Shown: positions 20,858-31,443, numbered from the stretch's first letter. The stretch: 64,000 nucleotides of DNA from Flavobacterium sp. (GCA_016718345.1 JADKDN010000025.1:1-64000), one strand, 5' to 3'. The notes: generated by a model from the sequence alone, not told the origin. Numbers and translations: made by a program.

Positions 20858-22471
20858 ATGGAAAATCACTACAGAAACATTAAGTCTTTAATAGAAAATA
20901 CTAAAGACAAAATCGGTAAACCCGTAAGTAGCCAAGTTGTTGCTGCTACAATAGAATCATTAGGTATTCGTGAAAAAGACACCATGTCGGATTATGGTTT
21001 TCCGTCCATTCAAGAATTGGCAGAATTAGTTTTTTATGAACTAACCACCGATAAGTATTACATTGGTGCAAAGAATGCTAAAGAACTTGAAGCCGAGGCT
21101 ACTCAACCCAAAACAATTCAAATTTCTGATTACCTTAGAGTAAAAGCTAAAATTTTTGCTCAATATTACTCCTTAGGAATTTTTCACCTGCTGCCTGTAT
21201 TAATACAAATCGCTGCAATCATTTTGTTTGGATATTCACTATGGACCTATGTGGGTTTTAATGAAATTCAATCTACAGCTGTGGTTTTAGGTGTAGTTGT
21301 AGGCTTGGTTTCTACTGGTGGATTCGTGCAAGTCATAGGAAGACAAGCATCCTTTTATTGGAATTATGAAGATTACCTAATGACCAATAAAACGATTAAC
21401 TATTTATTAAAAAAAGGAATTTTATCAATTTTCTTCGTCTTAACTTCTATATTTTTAATTAATTTATTTTTTCATATTTATCCCTACGAGATTCTATTTG
21501 TAGTCTTTGCATACGCTTTCTTCATTGGATTGCTATTACTAGTATTGGCTCCTTTACATACTATTAAACAACGTTGGGTAATTACTTTTTCTATATTTAT
21601 TGGTACTGCAGTAGCTATTTACTTAAAAGAAACTACATCTTTATTGATATTTGCAACACATTGGATAGGAATTGGAATTACAGTTATCATTGCTAAACTA
21701 TTTTTGGTTATTTACTTTCACAATTTAACTAAAAACAAAAAATCAATAAGCGGAAATAAGATAAAAGCACCCGTATTATTATATCATAATTATCAGTTTT
21801 TCTTTTATGGTGTATTTATCTACGTTTTTATTTTTATCGATAGAATAATGGCTTGGTCATCAGGAATCAACGGAAGCTTACCTTTTTTAGTTTATTTTGA
21901 AAAAAATTATGAATTAGGGATGGATTTAGCTATTTTAGTTTTTTTATTATTAGCTGGAGTTTTAGAATATAGTATAGCATCGTTTACAAGATTTATTGAT
22001 ATAGGTCAGAAAATTACCGATCATAAAACCCCTGAAGTGTTTAATAATCAGTTGCGTAAAATGTATTGGCAACAAGTACTTTTATTATTTGCGACTAGTG
22101 CATTAGCGTTTGTGTTTATTTATTACATTATAAATGCTCCATGGGGATTTCAAGGTCAGTTTAAAGAAACACTAGTAAGATTAAGTATTAAAGTTAGTGT
22201 TATCGGGGGCATTGGTTATGTTTTATTGGCTTGGGGAATGTTAAACTCATTGTATTTATTTACATTAGGTCAAACTTTAAAACCTTTGAAAGCCATTATT
22301 TATGCTTGTATAATTAATATATCTTTGGGTTTTGTTTTAAGTCGATTTTTTGCTTACGAATACAGCGTTGTTGGAATGCTCTGTGGTGCAGGTATCTTCA
22401 CAATTTTGACTTTAAGAGCAAATATCAATTATTTCAAGAGTTTAGATTATTATTATTATGCAGCGTATTAA
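20858..22471 (+). CDS. PelG-like polysaccharide membrane transporter with N-terminal extension
   Basis: 537-residue polytopic inner-membrane protein. About 95 soluble residues (ESLGIREKDTMSDYGFPSIQ...) precede roughly twelve hydrophobic helices. The segment FFFYGVFIYVFIFIDRIMAW resembles the aromatic-rich helix with IDR/IDK and W typical of PelG, an MVF-flippase relative that works with PelF in exporting Pel. Canonical PelG is near 455 residues, so the N-terminal part is extra. The last 14 bp overlap the next gene. Assignment rests on helix pattern, this motif and position after pelF; I am fairly but not fully sure. Confidence 0.7.
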   Translation: MENHYRNIKSLIENTKDKIGKPVSSQVVAATIESLGIREKDTMSDYGFPSIQELAELVFYELTTDKYYIGAKNAKELEAEATQPKTIQISDYLRVKAKIFAQYYSLGIFHLLPVLIQIAAIILFGYSLWTYVGFNEIQSTAVVLGVVVGLVSTGGFVQVIGRQASFYWNYEDYLMTNKTINYLLKKGILSIFFVLTSIFLINLFFHIYPYEILFVVFAYAFFIGLLLLVLAPLHTIKQRWVITFSIFIGTAVAIYLKETTSLLIFATHWIGIGITVIIAKLFLVIYFHNLTKNKKSISGNKIKAPVLLYHNYQFFFYGVFIYVFIFIDRIMAWSSGINGSLPFLVYFEKNYELGMDLAILVFLLLAGVLEYSIASFTRFIDIGQKITDHKTPEVFNNQLRKMYWQQVLLLFATSALAFVFIYYIINAPWGFQGQFKETLVRLSIKVSVIGGIGYVLLAWGMLNSLYLFTLGQTLKPLKAIIYACIINISLGFVLSRFFAYEYSVVGMLCGAGIFTILTLRANINYFKSLDYYYYAAY

Positions 22472-23262
22472 ACCTCTATTTTTTATTTCCTTTTTATTTT
22501 TATTTATTAATTCTGTTCAAAGCGATATGAAAAAAATACCGTTTTAGTTTGTTATGGAAAAATGAAACCAGAATTGGTAAAAAATTATAAATACATTATT
22601 CTAGAATCCAAACATTATTTACCCAGCAATATTAGAGTGCTAAAATCTCAAAACGAGAAAGTATTTGCCTATATCAGTTTGGGTGAGGTAAATAAAAATG
22701 CGCCTCATTATTCAATTTTAAAAAATAATACCTTAGGGAAAAATAAAATATGGGATAGTTATTATCTTGATTTAAACTCAAAAAAAACGATTGAGATTTT
22801 AATGATTCTGGTAGATGAACTTTTTGCAAAAGGGTACGATGGTTTATTTCTTGATAATTTTGATAACTTTACCATCCATGGACCTCAAAAAGAACAAAAA
22901 ACAGCAATAGTTAATTTATTAAAAATGATAAAAGAAAAATATCCGAACAAATCTTTTATTCAAAATGCAGGATTAGATTTAATTGCTGAAACAACAAATT
23001 ATGTTGATGCTATTGCAATCGAGTCTATTGCAACCGATTATAGTTTTAAACAAAAAAATACAGCTTGAGGGAGAAATCCCAATATGAAGCTTTGATGAAT
23101 CGATTGCAGTCCATTCATACAATCTACAATGAACCTATACTGTTGATAGAATATGCCAACACACCTAGGTTAGCAAAACAGGTTGAAAACCGTATTAAGA
23201 ACTCTGATTTTGAATATTTTATTGGGAATATAGATTTACAGTCTATACCCAATTTTAAATAG
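22458..23262 (+). CDS. Secreted GH114-like (PelA hydrolase type) protein (frame-broken)
   Basis: TIM-barrel hydrolase related to endo-alpha-1,4-polygalactosaminidases (GH114, TM1410 type), the same fold as the hydrolase domain of PelA. Family marks are YISLGEVN, DGLFLDNFDNF (acidic residues at the barrel mouth), FIQNAGLDLI and AIAIES. I place the start at 22458, overlapping the PelG-like stop, because it gives a signal peptide (MQRIKPLFFISFLFLFINSV). Two A-run deletions, near 22530 and 23050, break the frame; restoring both gives about 268 residues without gaps. Expected role: trimming or editing the exopolysaccharide in the periplasm. Catalysis is inferred from fold and context. Confidence 0.78.
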
Positions 23263-23270
23263 TAAGCTCT

Positions 23271-25253
23271 ATGATGACTTTTTTAACAAGTTCAATACTA
23301 TTAGGTTTTATAAGACTCTGTCTTATATTACTTTTTTTATTCTACTTGAATAGAAAATTCATCAACGTTAAGAACCATGTTAATTTTTTAGACTTTATAG
23401 TAAAAAATTGGTTTCGTTACGGTAGTGTAATGGTCATTGTAATATTTATTCTTGTTGAGTTAAATGCCTACAACTTATTCAATTGTTTTTTTGTTTTTAC
23501 AATTCTGATGATTATGGATGTAATAGGTATTGCAAACCTCAAAAGACCCCGTGAGTACTTCAATACAAAAATTAAAACATCGCTTTTGAACTTGTTGAGA
23601 AATATTGAAAATAAAAAATCATTTTGGTTTTGGTTTTCTCTAGATAAAAATAAAAAAAGTCAAAAAAGTGACAATACTTTTATATTATTACTAACTGTTT
23701 TAATTGGAGGTATTACTTTTTTTAGTAGATATTATTTTATCATCTACGATAATTATTCGCTCTCTGATGCTTGGATTTATGATTTATTTAAAGTAATTCA
23801 ATTTGACAATCAGTTCTGGTTTACCTATGAATTATCTACTGATGCTGAATTGGCAATAGTAAATTTTTATGGCAAAATTACTGATGTTAGTCCAACTATT
23901 GCTCTCCAAGTTATAGCAATCTTGGAGTCAACACTTTTATCAATTATTATCTTTTGGGTTATTCGCAATGTGACACTATCAAAATTTCTTGCTCCAACAA
24001 TTGCAGCACTCTTTTTTGGATTAGTTTATGTATTAACTCCGTTGAATGTGTATTTTTTGTTGAAAGGAAACCCAACTTTTTTAGCGCTGACCTTTGCATT
24101 GCCTGCTTTCGTTTTTTATGTCAACCCAAGCCTCAGCAAATTAGGAAAATTAAGTTATTGGCTTTGCAATCTTTTCCTTTTTATAACAATAGGTCTTACT
24201 GATTTATTTACACTTTGCATATTAGTTCCACCTTTCCTAATTATTGGAATAGTACTGACTAAAAAGAAATATAAATTATACAATTTATTAGGATTACTAG
24301 CATACCTAGTTGCTTTGTTAGTATTATTTGCAATATACAGCTATGCTTGTTATTATCATAGGGCTGACATTGTAGAATACCTTCAAAATAATTTACTTTC
24401 GGTAAGTTCATACACTTATGTCCCTCAATTAATTTTACCCTACAGTGAAATTATAAGATATGCACAATGGAGTACTACAATAGGTTGTTCTTTGGTGCTG
24501 GTTTTAGCTATTTTTAAAAAAGAAAATTGGAGAGCCTCAATAATTTTTTATCTCTACTTCAATTTTCTCATTCTTCTAACTTTCATTAAAAGTGAATGGT
24601 TAGATATTGATTTAGTAAATAATTCAATTTCTGTTTTTATACCAATAATTATCGGTTTGAATGCAGCAGTAGTAATTCGAATTTTTAATTTAGTATTTTA
24701 CAAATTTGAAAAATTTAGTCCAATTACAGTTAGCTTAGTTATCGGAGGAATGCTTTATGCAGCTATTTTTTATCAACAAAAAAATATAAACTCTTTAACT
24801 GTTTCTGAACAAACACCCAAAGATATTTTACATGCATATGATCTGATTTCAAGAACTTTTTTCAAGAATTCATATTGCATTGTTAACGACCCTGCAACAC
24901 AGGTAATTAGTAACAATTCCCATTTTTTTATGAATTATGATTTTTTCATGAAAGACTATCCTAGGATTGATTCTATTAACACTGCTCACAGAAAAGAACC
25001 CAATTTTTTAGTTAAGAATCCAGAATATTCTCTATCAAAAAGTGTTTTGGTTTTTGTACTTAAAAAAAGTCATGCAGATGAAAAAAATACTTTTGCAGAA
25101 AATAAATTTATTCAAGACAAATTGGTACATACAATCAAACTTTTAAGAAGTCGTAAAAGAACGGTCAAACTTTTTTATGAAACGGAAGTTTTAAAAGTGT
25201 ATGAAATTGTAAACGAACCTCGAGAAAGTAAAATTTCTGATTTAATTTTTTAG
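23271..25253 (+). CDS. Large polytopic membrane protein of unknown function in the Pel-like operon
   Basis: 660 residues with two N-terminal helices, a basic cytosolic loop (about 90-135), and ten or more further helices to about residue 510, then a soluble C-terminal domain of about 150 residues. The pattern of an external loop with acidic residues after an early helix (DNYSLSDAWIYDL) and a long tail resembles GT-C-type membrane glycosyltransferases, but I see no decisive motif. It does not look like PelD (no GAF/GGDEF) or PelE (no TPR). It lies 8 bp after the GH114-like gene and 2 bp before the next, so it is part of the operon. A role in polymer synthesis or modification is inferred. Confidence 0.65.
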   Translation: MMTFLTSSILLGFIRLCLILLFLFYLNRKFINVKNHVNFLDFIVKNWFRYGSVMVIVIFILVELNAYNLFNCFFVFTILMIMDVIGIANLKRPREYFNTKIKTSLLNLLRNIENKKSFWFWFSLDKNKKSQKSDNTFILLLTVLIGGITFFSRYYFIIYDNYSLSDAWIYDLFKVIQFDNQFWFTYELSTDAELAIVNFYGKITDVSPTIALQVIAILESTLLSIIIFWVIRNVTLSKFLAPTIAALFFGLVYVLTPLNVYFLLKGNPTFLALTFALPAFVFYVNPSLSKLGKLSYWLCNLFLFITIGLTDLFTLCILVPPFLIIGIVLTKKKYKLYNLLGLLAYLVALLVLFAIYSYACYYHRADIVEYLQNNLLSVSSYTYVPQLILPYSEIIRYAQWSTTIGCSLVLVLAIFKKENWRASIIFYLYFNFLILLTFIKSEWLDIDLVNNSISVFIPIIIGLNAAVVIRIFNLVFYKFEKFSPITVSLVIGGMLYAAIFYQQKNINSLTVSEQTPKDILHAYDLISRTFFKNSYCIVNDPATQVISNNSHFFMNYDFFMKDYPRIDSINTAHRKEPNFLVKNPEYSLSKSVLVFVLKKSHADEKNTFAENKFIQDKLVHTIKLLRSRKRTVKLFYETEVLKVYEIVNEPRESKISDLIF

Positions 25254-25255
25254 AA

Positions 25256-28200
25256 ATGAAAAAAATAATATCAAATACATACCTATCATACCTATTGGCA
25301 ATACTACTGTCAGTTACTTTATTCAGTTGTGAAGGACTAGATGATTGGACTGAATTACAAAGCATTGATTTATTCAATTCCAAAAACGATAATCTAGGCC
25401 AAAAAGCTTTTAAAAGATATTCGCTACCTGGATTGAGTTCACAACCCGTCGTAGAATTCATTTATGATCCTAATGCCAAGTTTAGTGCGCTCTATCATAA
25501 TGAAATAAAAAAAGCATGCGATTATACCAAAATGCCTTTTCATTCCATGTCAATAAATACTTGGAATGGTGTATTGAAAATAGCTCCAACAACAAGAGTT
25601 TTTGTTGTTTATGATACAAAAAAGCTTAACAATGCCTCAATACCAGTATTATTAGATTTCGTAGCAAATGGGGGAACTCTATTTATACCATTTGCTAGTG
25701 AAGATAAAAGAATGGCTTATTTATTAGGATTCAAGCCTGAAGCTGAATATGCTGTTAATACAAATGCAGCTGGATACTATTTCAACACTCCCGTTTTACC
25801 TGGTTTGAAAGATAGAACATACTTATCCAACTCAAAATTATTTGGGTTTTCAAAAGAAAATTTTTCAACTAAAATTAAAATATTGGCAACAGCATCAAAC
25901 GATGTTCAACAACCCACAATCATTGAAAATTTAATAGGAAATGGAAAGGTCATTTTATACAATACTTCAGGTGATTTTAGTAAAATGGATCGTGGATTAT
26001 TATTTGCTGGAGTTCTCAAAGGGCTAGAGGGAATACCATATCCAATTGCCAATACAGCTACCATTTTTTTAGATGATTTTCCAGCTCCACAATATGAAAT
26101 ACTTGCTGAACCAATAAAATCTGAAATGAATTATACCACATCAGATTTTGTAGAAAAAGTCTGGTGGCCTGATATGCGTGCTTTGGCTAAAGAATTCAAA
26201 ATTCCATACGCTGCAATGCTTACATTTGATTATAGAAATAAGATTGTTCCTCCATTTACTTTAGATCAATGGAATTTAAAGAAAATTAAAACTAAAGATA
26301 GAGTAGAACCTCTACCGGATTGGTTAGTAAAAGATGTTGCTAAAAACGGTCATGAGCTTGCATTTCATGGTTATAATCACGTTTCTTTGCTGAAAGAAGA
26401 TTGGAAAAATCCAAAATTTATAGCCACTTCAATGGGAACGGTAAAGAAAAAATGGGAAATTAGTAATTTCGGAAAACTTCCATCTACCTATGTTCCTCCA
26501 TCAAATGATATTGATAAAATGGGGCTTGTTGAACTAAAGAAAGCAATGCCATCCATCAAATATATTTGTAGTTTATACTTAGGTAATTTAAAAGATGGAG
26601 GTAATCGAGAATTTGATTTTGATCCTTTTGAAAAAAATATTTTTGATTATCCTAGAATATCTAGTGGTTTCTATTTTAAAGATGACGAGAAGTTTACTAT
26701 CCAATCGCTGTATTTATACACTGGAATATGGACACACTTTGTTCATCCTGATGACGTCTATCAAATTCCCGATAGAGCAGACAAAACCTCAGGAGGATAT
26801 AGTTTGAGAAACAGTTTGAATTATGGTTGGAGAAAAACCAAGGGTTCCAATAAGGCCATGTTCCCCGAATTTAGAAATTACATAAAGCAAGTAACCACTG
26901 CCTTTCCTCAAATGCGTTTTGTAAATGGTAACGATGGTGGAGCTATTGTTAACGATTGGAGAGCATCACGTTACAATCACAAATCAGAATATGGATTATA
27001 CACTGTTAAAGAAATTAATCCAGACGATGAAAAACAATATTGGTTTCTTTATGGTAGCAATACAAATACAGAAAAGATTGAACAGCAATTAAAAAGTCAA
27101 AAAGTTTTATTTGCTAAAACTCCATTCATGGATGGATTTTTATTTTCTGTTTACAGCAACAAGCCTAGCTTAACATCAGTCGATTTATATTATAAAAAAC
27201 CAGCTGATAGAGTAAAAATTGAGGCTATAAATTTGTTTGTTAAGGCTGATTTTGCAAAGTACAATACATCAGTTAAAAACTTTATTAGTGGCGCTATTTG
27301 GAATGATGATTCTGATGAAAAATTAAAATTAAAAATGGATGAATTGAAAACAAAATTGTTGTCTAATTCAGTTATAGATTCGGTACTTTGGAACAAATAT
27401 GCTAAATTCATGTCATGGGAAAATAAAGCAAATGAAGTATGGGAAATGTATGAAAATCATGTTTCAAAAAATCCAAATCCTAACAACATTATGTATTCAG
27501 GAGAGTTGGATAAAGTTATAGGCTATACGACAGACGAAATGAAAGAAAAATGGATGTCCGAACAAATCAAAGTTAATCCTAACGATAAAGAATTACTGAA
27601 GAGCTATTATGTGAATTTTGACACTGATGAATATAAAGATAAAATAAAGAATGTATTAAAAACATTATACACACTCGAGAACACTCCAGAAAATTATAGA
27701 AACTACATTCGACATTTATTAAATTATTATCCTGATGAAGCTTTGGCGGAATTAAAAGATAAAAAACCTGATGATAATTTAAAAGAACTTGCAACCCCTA
27801 TAATTTGGTTATTTGCGGATAATGCTGAATACAAAAAAGCCATTGAATGGTCACCATACAGCAATGAAATTGATTTTGTGACCAAGATGAACTGGTATAT
27901 CGATTCTGGTAAAACAAAATTATTGGAGGCAGAATATTTAAAATACATTGCTACTCATCCAGATGATTATGCTGCAAAAGTGTTAATGAGCTCTGTATAC
28001 CATGAACAAGGAAAATTTAAAGAAGCATGGGTATTAGCAAATTCACTCCCTGAAACACCTGAAAAAGAAGAATTAAGAAAAACACTCAACAAAGATGTAG
28101 TTTATGAAGAAGATGAGCTTCAACAAGATTTAATCGCAAATCACTCAGCGTTGTTTTATCCTAATGTTTTGAAAAAATTAATAAAGGAAAGCCGTTTAGC

Positions 28201-29193
28201 AAAAGGGGACTTTATTGATATAAATAGTTTTGTTGAAACCAATCAAAATGATCCAACAACTATTAAGAATTTGTTATCCTATAATTTTTACAATAAAAAA
28301 GGAAGCCTTCATGGTTTATCAGTAAGTTATGATAAGTATTATAAACTTGAGCTTGGGGATAAAGAATATGATGCCAACAAGGACAATTCAACAATGGGGA
28401 TACAATATAAGTTTACCTCGGCTGTAAAAGACGAAAAACCTCAATATTGGTCAAGTGCTAGAGTAGAGGTAGATCAAAAACAAATCCTTACTTTCAGTTT
28501 GGTTCAGGTATAAATTATACAAAAAATACTAATTATAAATCAGCAGATTTTAACCTGATGCCTGTAGAAACTGCATCTGGACTTAATCAAAAAATGTATC
28601 AAATGAAATTGAATTTGTATAACGAATTTTATTTATTCAAAAAAATAAATACAACCCTTTCATTTGAAGGTAATTATTATACAAAAGGATTACTCTCTAG
28701 AGATACTATAACTCCAATAATTAATCCTAACCGTTTTAAAGCAAGAAAAACCTATACACAACTAGAAAATGGGGATACAGTTATAGAAGAATCTGGAGAT
28801 GCTATGGATGGAGCATTGACTTTGAGAATGATGTTGAATGATGGTGAAGTCAAAAAATCAAAACTAATTCCTTTTGTAGAAAGTCAAGTTTCCTATGGAA
28901 CAAAAGATTTATCGAACGGTTATCCTTATTGGATGATTAAAGAGCGTTTGTATGGTGGAGCTGGATTAGGTTGGGAATTTGGTACTACAAACTTTCATTC
29001 CCGAATTGAAGCTGGATATTTCTTAGACACTTTTAGCGATCATTTTGAAAGATTTTCAGGAATAATTAGTTACCAAATATTTGATTTTACCGCATTAACT
29101 CTCAATATGGAGCTCTTTAATCAGGAGAAATATTATTCCAATTCCCTTCAAGTAGGTATAAAACATAATTTGAAAAGAAGAATTAGAAAATAG
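25256..29193 (+). CDS. Lipoprotein fusing DUF2194 deacetylase, TPR-like helices and outer-membrane barrel (PelA/PelB-like; frame-broken)
   Basis: About 1,312 residues once one T is restored near 28485. A lipoprotein signal (LLSVTLFSC, Cys about 25) leads into a DUF2194/NodB-type deacetylase with Asp273-Asp274 in FLDDFPAP and His371/His375 in FHGYNHVS, the expected metal and base residues. Residues about 690-1000 are helical with TPR-like spacing (KLLEAEYLKYIATHPDDYAA; MSSVYHEQGKFKEAW). From about 1005 the sequence alternates as beta strands (LSYNFYNKKGSLHGLSVSYD ... FNQEKYYSNSLQVGIKH), a porin-like barrel. TPR plus barrel is the PelB/PgaA/BcsC plan for polysaccharide export; the deacetylase is the PelA function. 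Followed by a terminator. Confidence 0.75.
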
Positions 29194-29200
29194 AGGATGT

Positions 29201-29236
29201 AAAAAAGGTGTTACTAAGTTTTGTAACACCTTTTTT
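29201..29236. terminator. Bidirectional terminator closing the Pel-like operon
   Basis: Perfect 14-bp stem (AAAAAAGGTGTTAC / GTAACACCTTTTTT) with an 8-nt loop, between the convergent Pel-like operon and the DUF4832 gene. Confidence 0.9.
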
Positions 29237-29247
29237 TAGACATTTTT

Positions 29248-30891
29248 TTAATGTTTTATAATAACTTTTCGTACATCAGAAAACGAATCCTTTATAAATT
29301 CTATAAAATACAAACCATTACTTAAACTATTGGTTTCAATAATCATTTTATCTTTGTCTAAAACGCTTGAAACTTTTACTTTTTGACCAATCGAATTTAT
29401 AACATTGATTTTATAGTCTTGTATGTTTTGTAATTCAATAGCAAGCTCATTATTAGCAGGAACTGGATAAATGGTCATGTTAAGTTTAGAATGATCAGCA
29501 GTACCTAAAGTTGTACCACTTACAACATTTAGTGTATATTTTAAATCATTGTAACCAGTAGTACTATCCCAAACATTTTCATTGGCAAAACGAATAGCAT
29601 ATTCAGGCTTTTTTGCTAATGAAGAAGACAAGTCTGGCATGTGCAAATACATTTTGTAATTACCTGTTGTTAAATTTAATGGTAGTTGTAAATTTTCAGT
29701 GATTGTTAATTCTCCTGTTCCAACCAAATTTCTAACATCAGCATTCATTAAAATTGGAAAAACCTGATTTGTAGTGGTATTCTTCAATACTATGTATGCA
29801 TTTCTTTCGTTAAACGGAGAAGCAAAACCAGTGTTCTTTAACTTAATTGTTAAAGGAAGAGTTGTTCCTAAACTAACCGATTGAGGAAATGTTGCTGAAG
29901 TCAACTCGAATCGATATCCCAAGTTTTTTTGAACAGTTTCAAAACAATTATTAGTTTCGAAACCATCAATTACAGCAGGATAATAATCTATGTTTAGAAA
30001 AGACCAATGAAATTTTGTCATTTCAGCCACAGCTGTTGTACAATCTGTTCTAGGAGAATTTAAAGCACATGTTTCTCCTCCCATTGGAACAAATTTTGTA
30101 TCCTGTTCTAAATATGGATATTGAGTAGAAACATTATCATAGGTTCCAAAATCACTTGAACTAGCCAAAAAACAATCATTGTGATGACCAATTCTAGCTA
30201 AACTAGATTCTGAAAAAGCCTGTGTAGTGGTTAGAGCAGTTTTTGAATACAAGCCTTGTTTAAATGTAGGAGTTCTAATTTGTATCATTCTACTTTTAGG
30301 TAATGCACTTAAAATGGCTTCAACAACTTCTTTTCTGTTGGCAATATTTGTTGCAGTTAAATTTGTTTGATTATATCCATAACCTCCAAATTCAGCTTGA
30401 CTAGTATAATACCATTCCCCCCATGAACCTATAAAACCTGCCTGCATAACACTAATAACATCTTCATTGGCTTGCAATACTGGTTTTAATTGTTGAAGGT
30501 GTGATAAAATTGTAGCTTTTGATGCATCTCTTGGTGTGGCATCCTGATCGTCTGAATAGGTCAAACGAATTATGCATTTTAATCCTGCATTTCTAATAGC
30601 ATTAAAATCTTTTTGCATATTAGCTAAATAGCTATCCGATATTGGAGAATTAATATAATCATCAAGTGGAAAAGCTCTGTAAATCAGAGTTATACCGCTA
30701 GTTACTCTATAATTAGTAAGTGAAGACTGATTCAGAAGCTGATACGTCCCTGAATGTGCTGATGTATGTTTATAAAAACCTCTTTCCGGATTAGAAAAAT
30801 TTAGAGTAGTAGGTTTATAAGTAACATTTGTTGTTTGAGCGTTACCAAAATGAAATAGAAGAACTCCAAGAAAAATAAAAAATTTCTTCAT
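29248..30891 (-). CDS. Secreted DUF4874/DUF4832 protein with T9SS type A tail
   Basis: 547 residues. Signal peptide MKKFFIFLGVLLFHFGNAQ, then a DUF4874 domain (about 30-190; NPERGFYKHT, IRLTYSD, QAGFIGSWGEWYYT) of TIM-barrel character and DUF4832 (about 200-370; IGHHNDCFLASSSDFGT). A beta-sandwich follows, and the C-terminus (IYPVPANNELAIEL ... NGLYFIEFI ... RKVIIKH) is a T9SS type A sorting domain. The conserved Glu in GSWGEWY suggests a glycoside-hydrolase-like active site, but activity is unproven. It is convergent with the Pel-like operon and could act on cell-surface polysaccharide; that link is inference. Confidence 0.85.
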   Translation of the reverse strand: MKKFFIFLGVLLFHFGNAQTTNVTYKPTTLNFSNPERGFYKHTSAHSGTYQLLNQSSLTNYRVTSGITLIYRAFPLDDYINSPISDSYLANMQKDFNAIRNAGLKCIIRLTYSDDQDATPRDASKATILSHLQQLKPVLQANEDVISVMQAGFIGSWGEWYYTSQAEFGGYGYNQTNLTATNIANRKEVVEAILSALPKSRMIQIRTPTFKQGLYSKTALTTTQAFSESSLARIGHHNDCFLASSSDFGTYDNVSTQYPYLEQDTKFVPMGGETCALNSPRTDCTTAVAEMTKFHWSFLNIDYYPAVIDGFETNNCFETVQKNLGYRFELTSATFPQSVSLGTTLPLTIKLKNTGFASPFNERNAYIVLKNTTTNQVFPILMNADVRNLVGTGELTITENLQLPLNLTTGNYKMYLHMPDLSSSLAKKPEYAIRFANENVWDSTTGYNDLKYTLNVVSGTTLGTADHSKLNMTIYPVPANNELAIELQNIQDYKINVINSIGQKVKVSSVLDKDKMIIETNSLSNGLYFIEFIKDSFSDVRKVIIKH

Positions 30892-31443
30892 AACTTATTA
30901 GTAGGTTAAGTTTTAAACGTAATTAATTTTATAGTGTCCGATTAATGAATTTGGGTTCATAATCACACTTGACAAATTTATAAGATTAAATGTAAATTTT
31001 ATCGACGAAAATGTTAAAATTCCTTTTTTTATCGATTAAATACATTCTTATTTTAATTTTATAAAAATTATACTACAATATTTAGTTTCATTGTAAGAAT
31101 AAATCCTAAGAATTGCATGAATAAGTTTTTAACAATCTTTTATACTAATGTTGACAACTCAATTATTAATAAGAATTGTTTCACAGTAAGCTAATTAAAG
31201 AATTACATAATCATAAATGAAATCGTATTTTTTAGCAAAAATTAGTAAAGTAAAAATTTTAAAAATTTGAATTATAATTTATATTATGTAAAATAAAATT
31301 TACAATTTTTAAATTGAAAAAATGTTAATCAATTGCTCATTACTTTTTTGCAAATAGTACTCCATTCAGCAAATCGTTTTCTATTTTTGCATTATATCTT
31401 AATTCAAATGAAAAATTCTTTTCTATTAAGTAATTGAATCATT
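30892..31443. other. 552-bp AT-rich intergenic region
   Basis: Between divergent genes. No ORF, tRNA or strong hairpin seen. TATTTTTG at 31382-31389 fits the TAnnTTTG consensus about 55 bp before the next ATG; no matching -33 element at the ideal spacing. The size could hide a regulatory RNA, but nothing in the sequence supports one. Confidence 0.4.
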
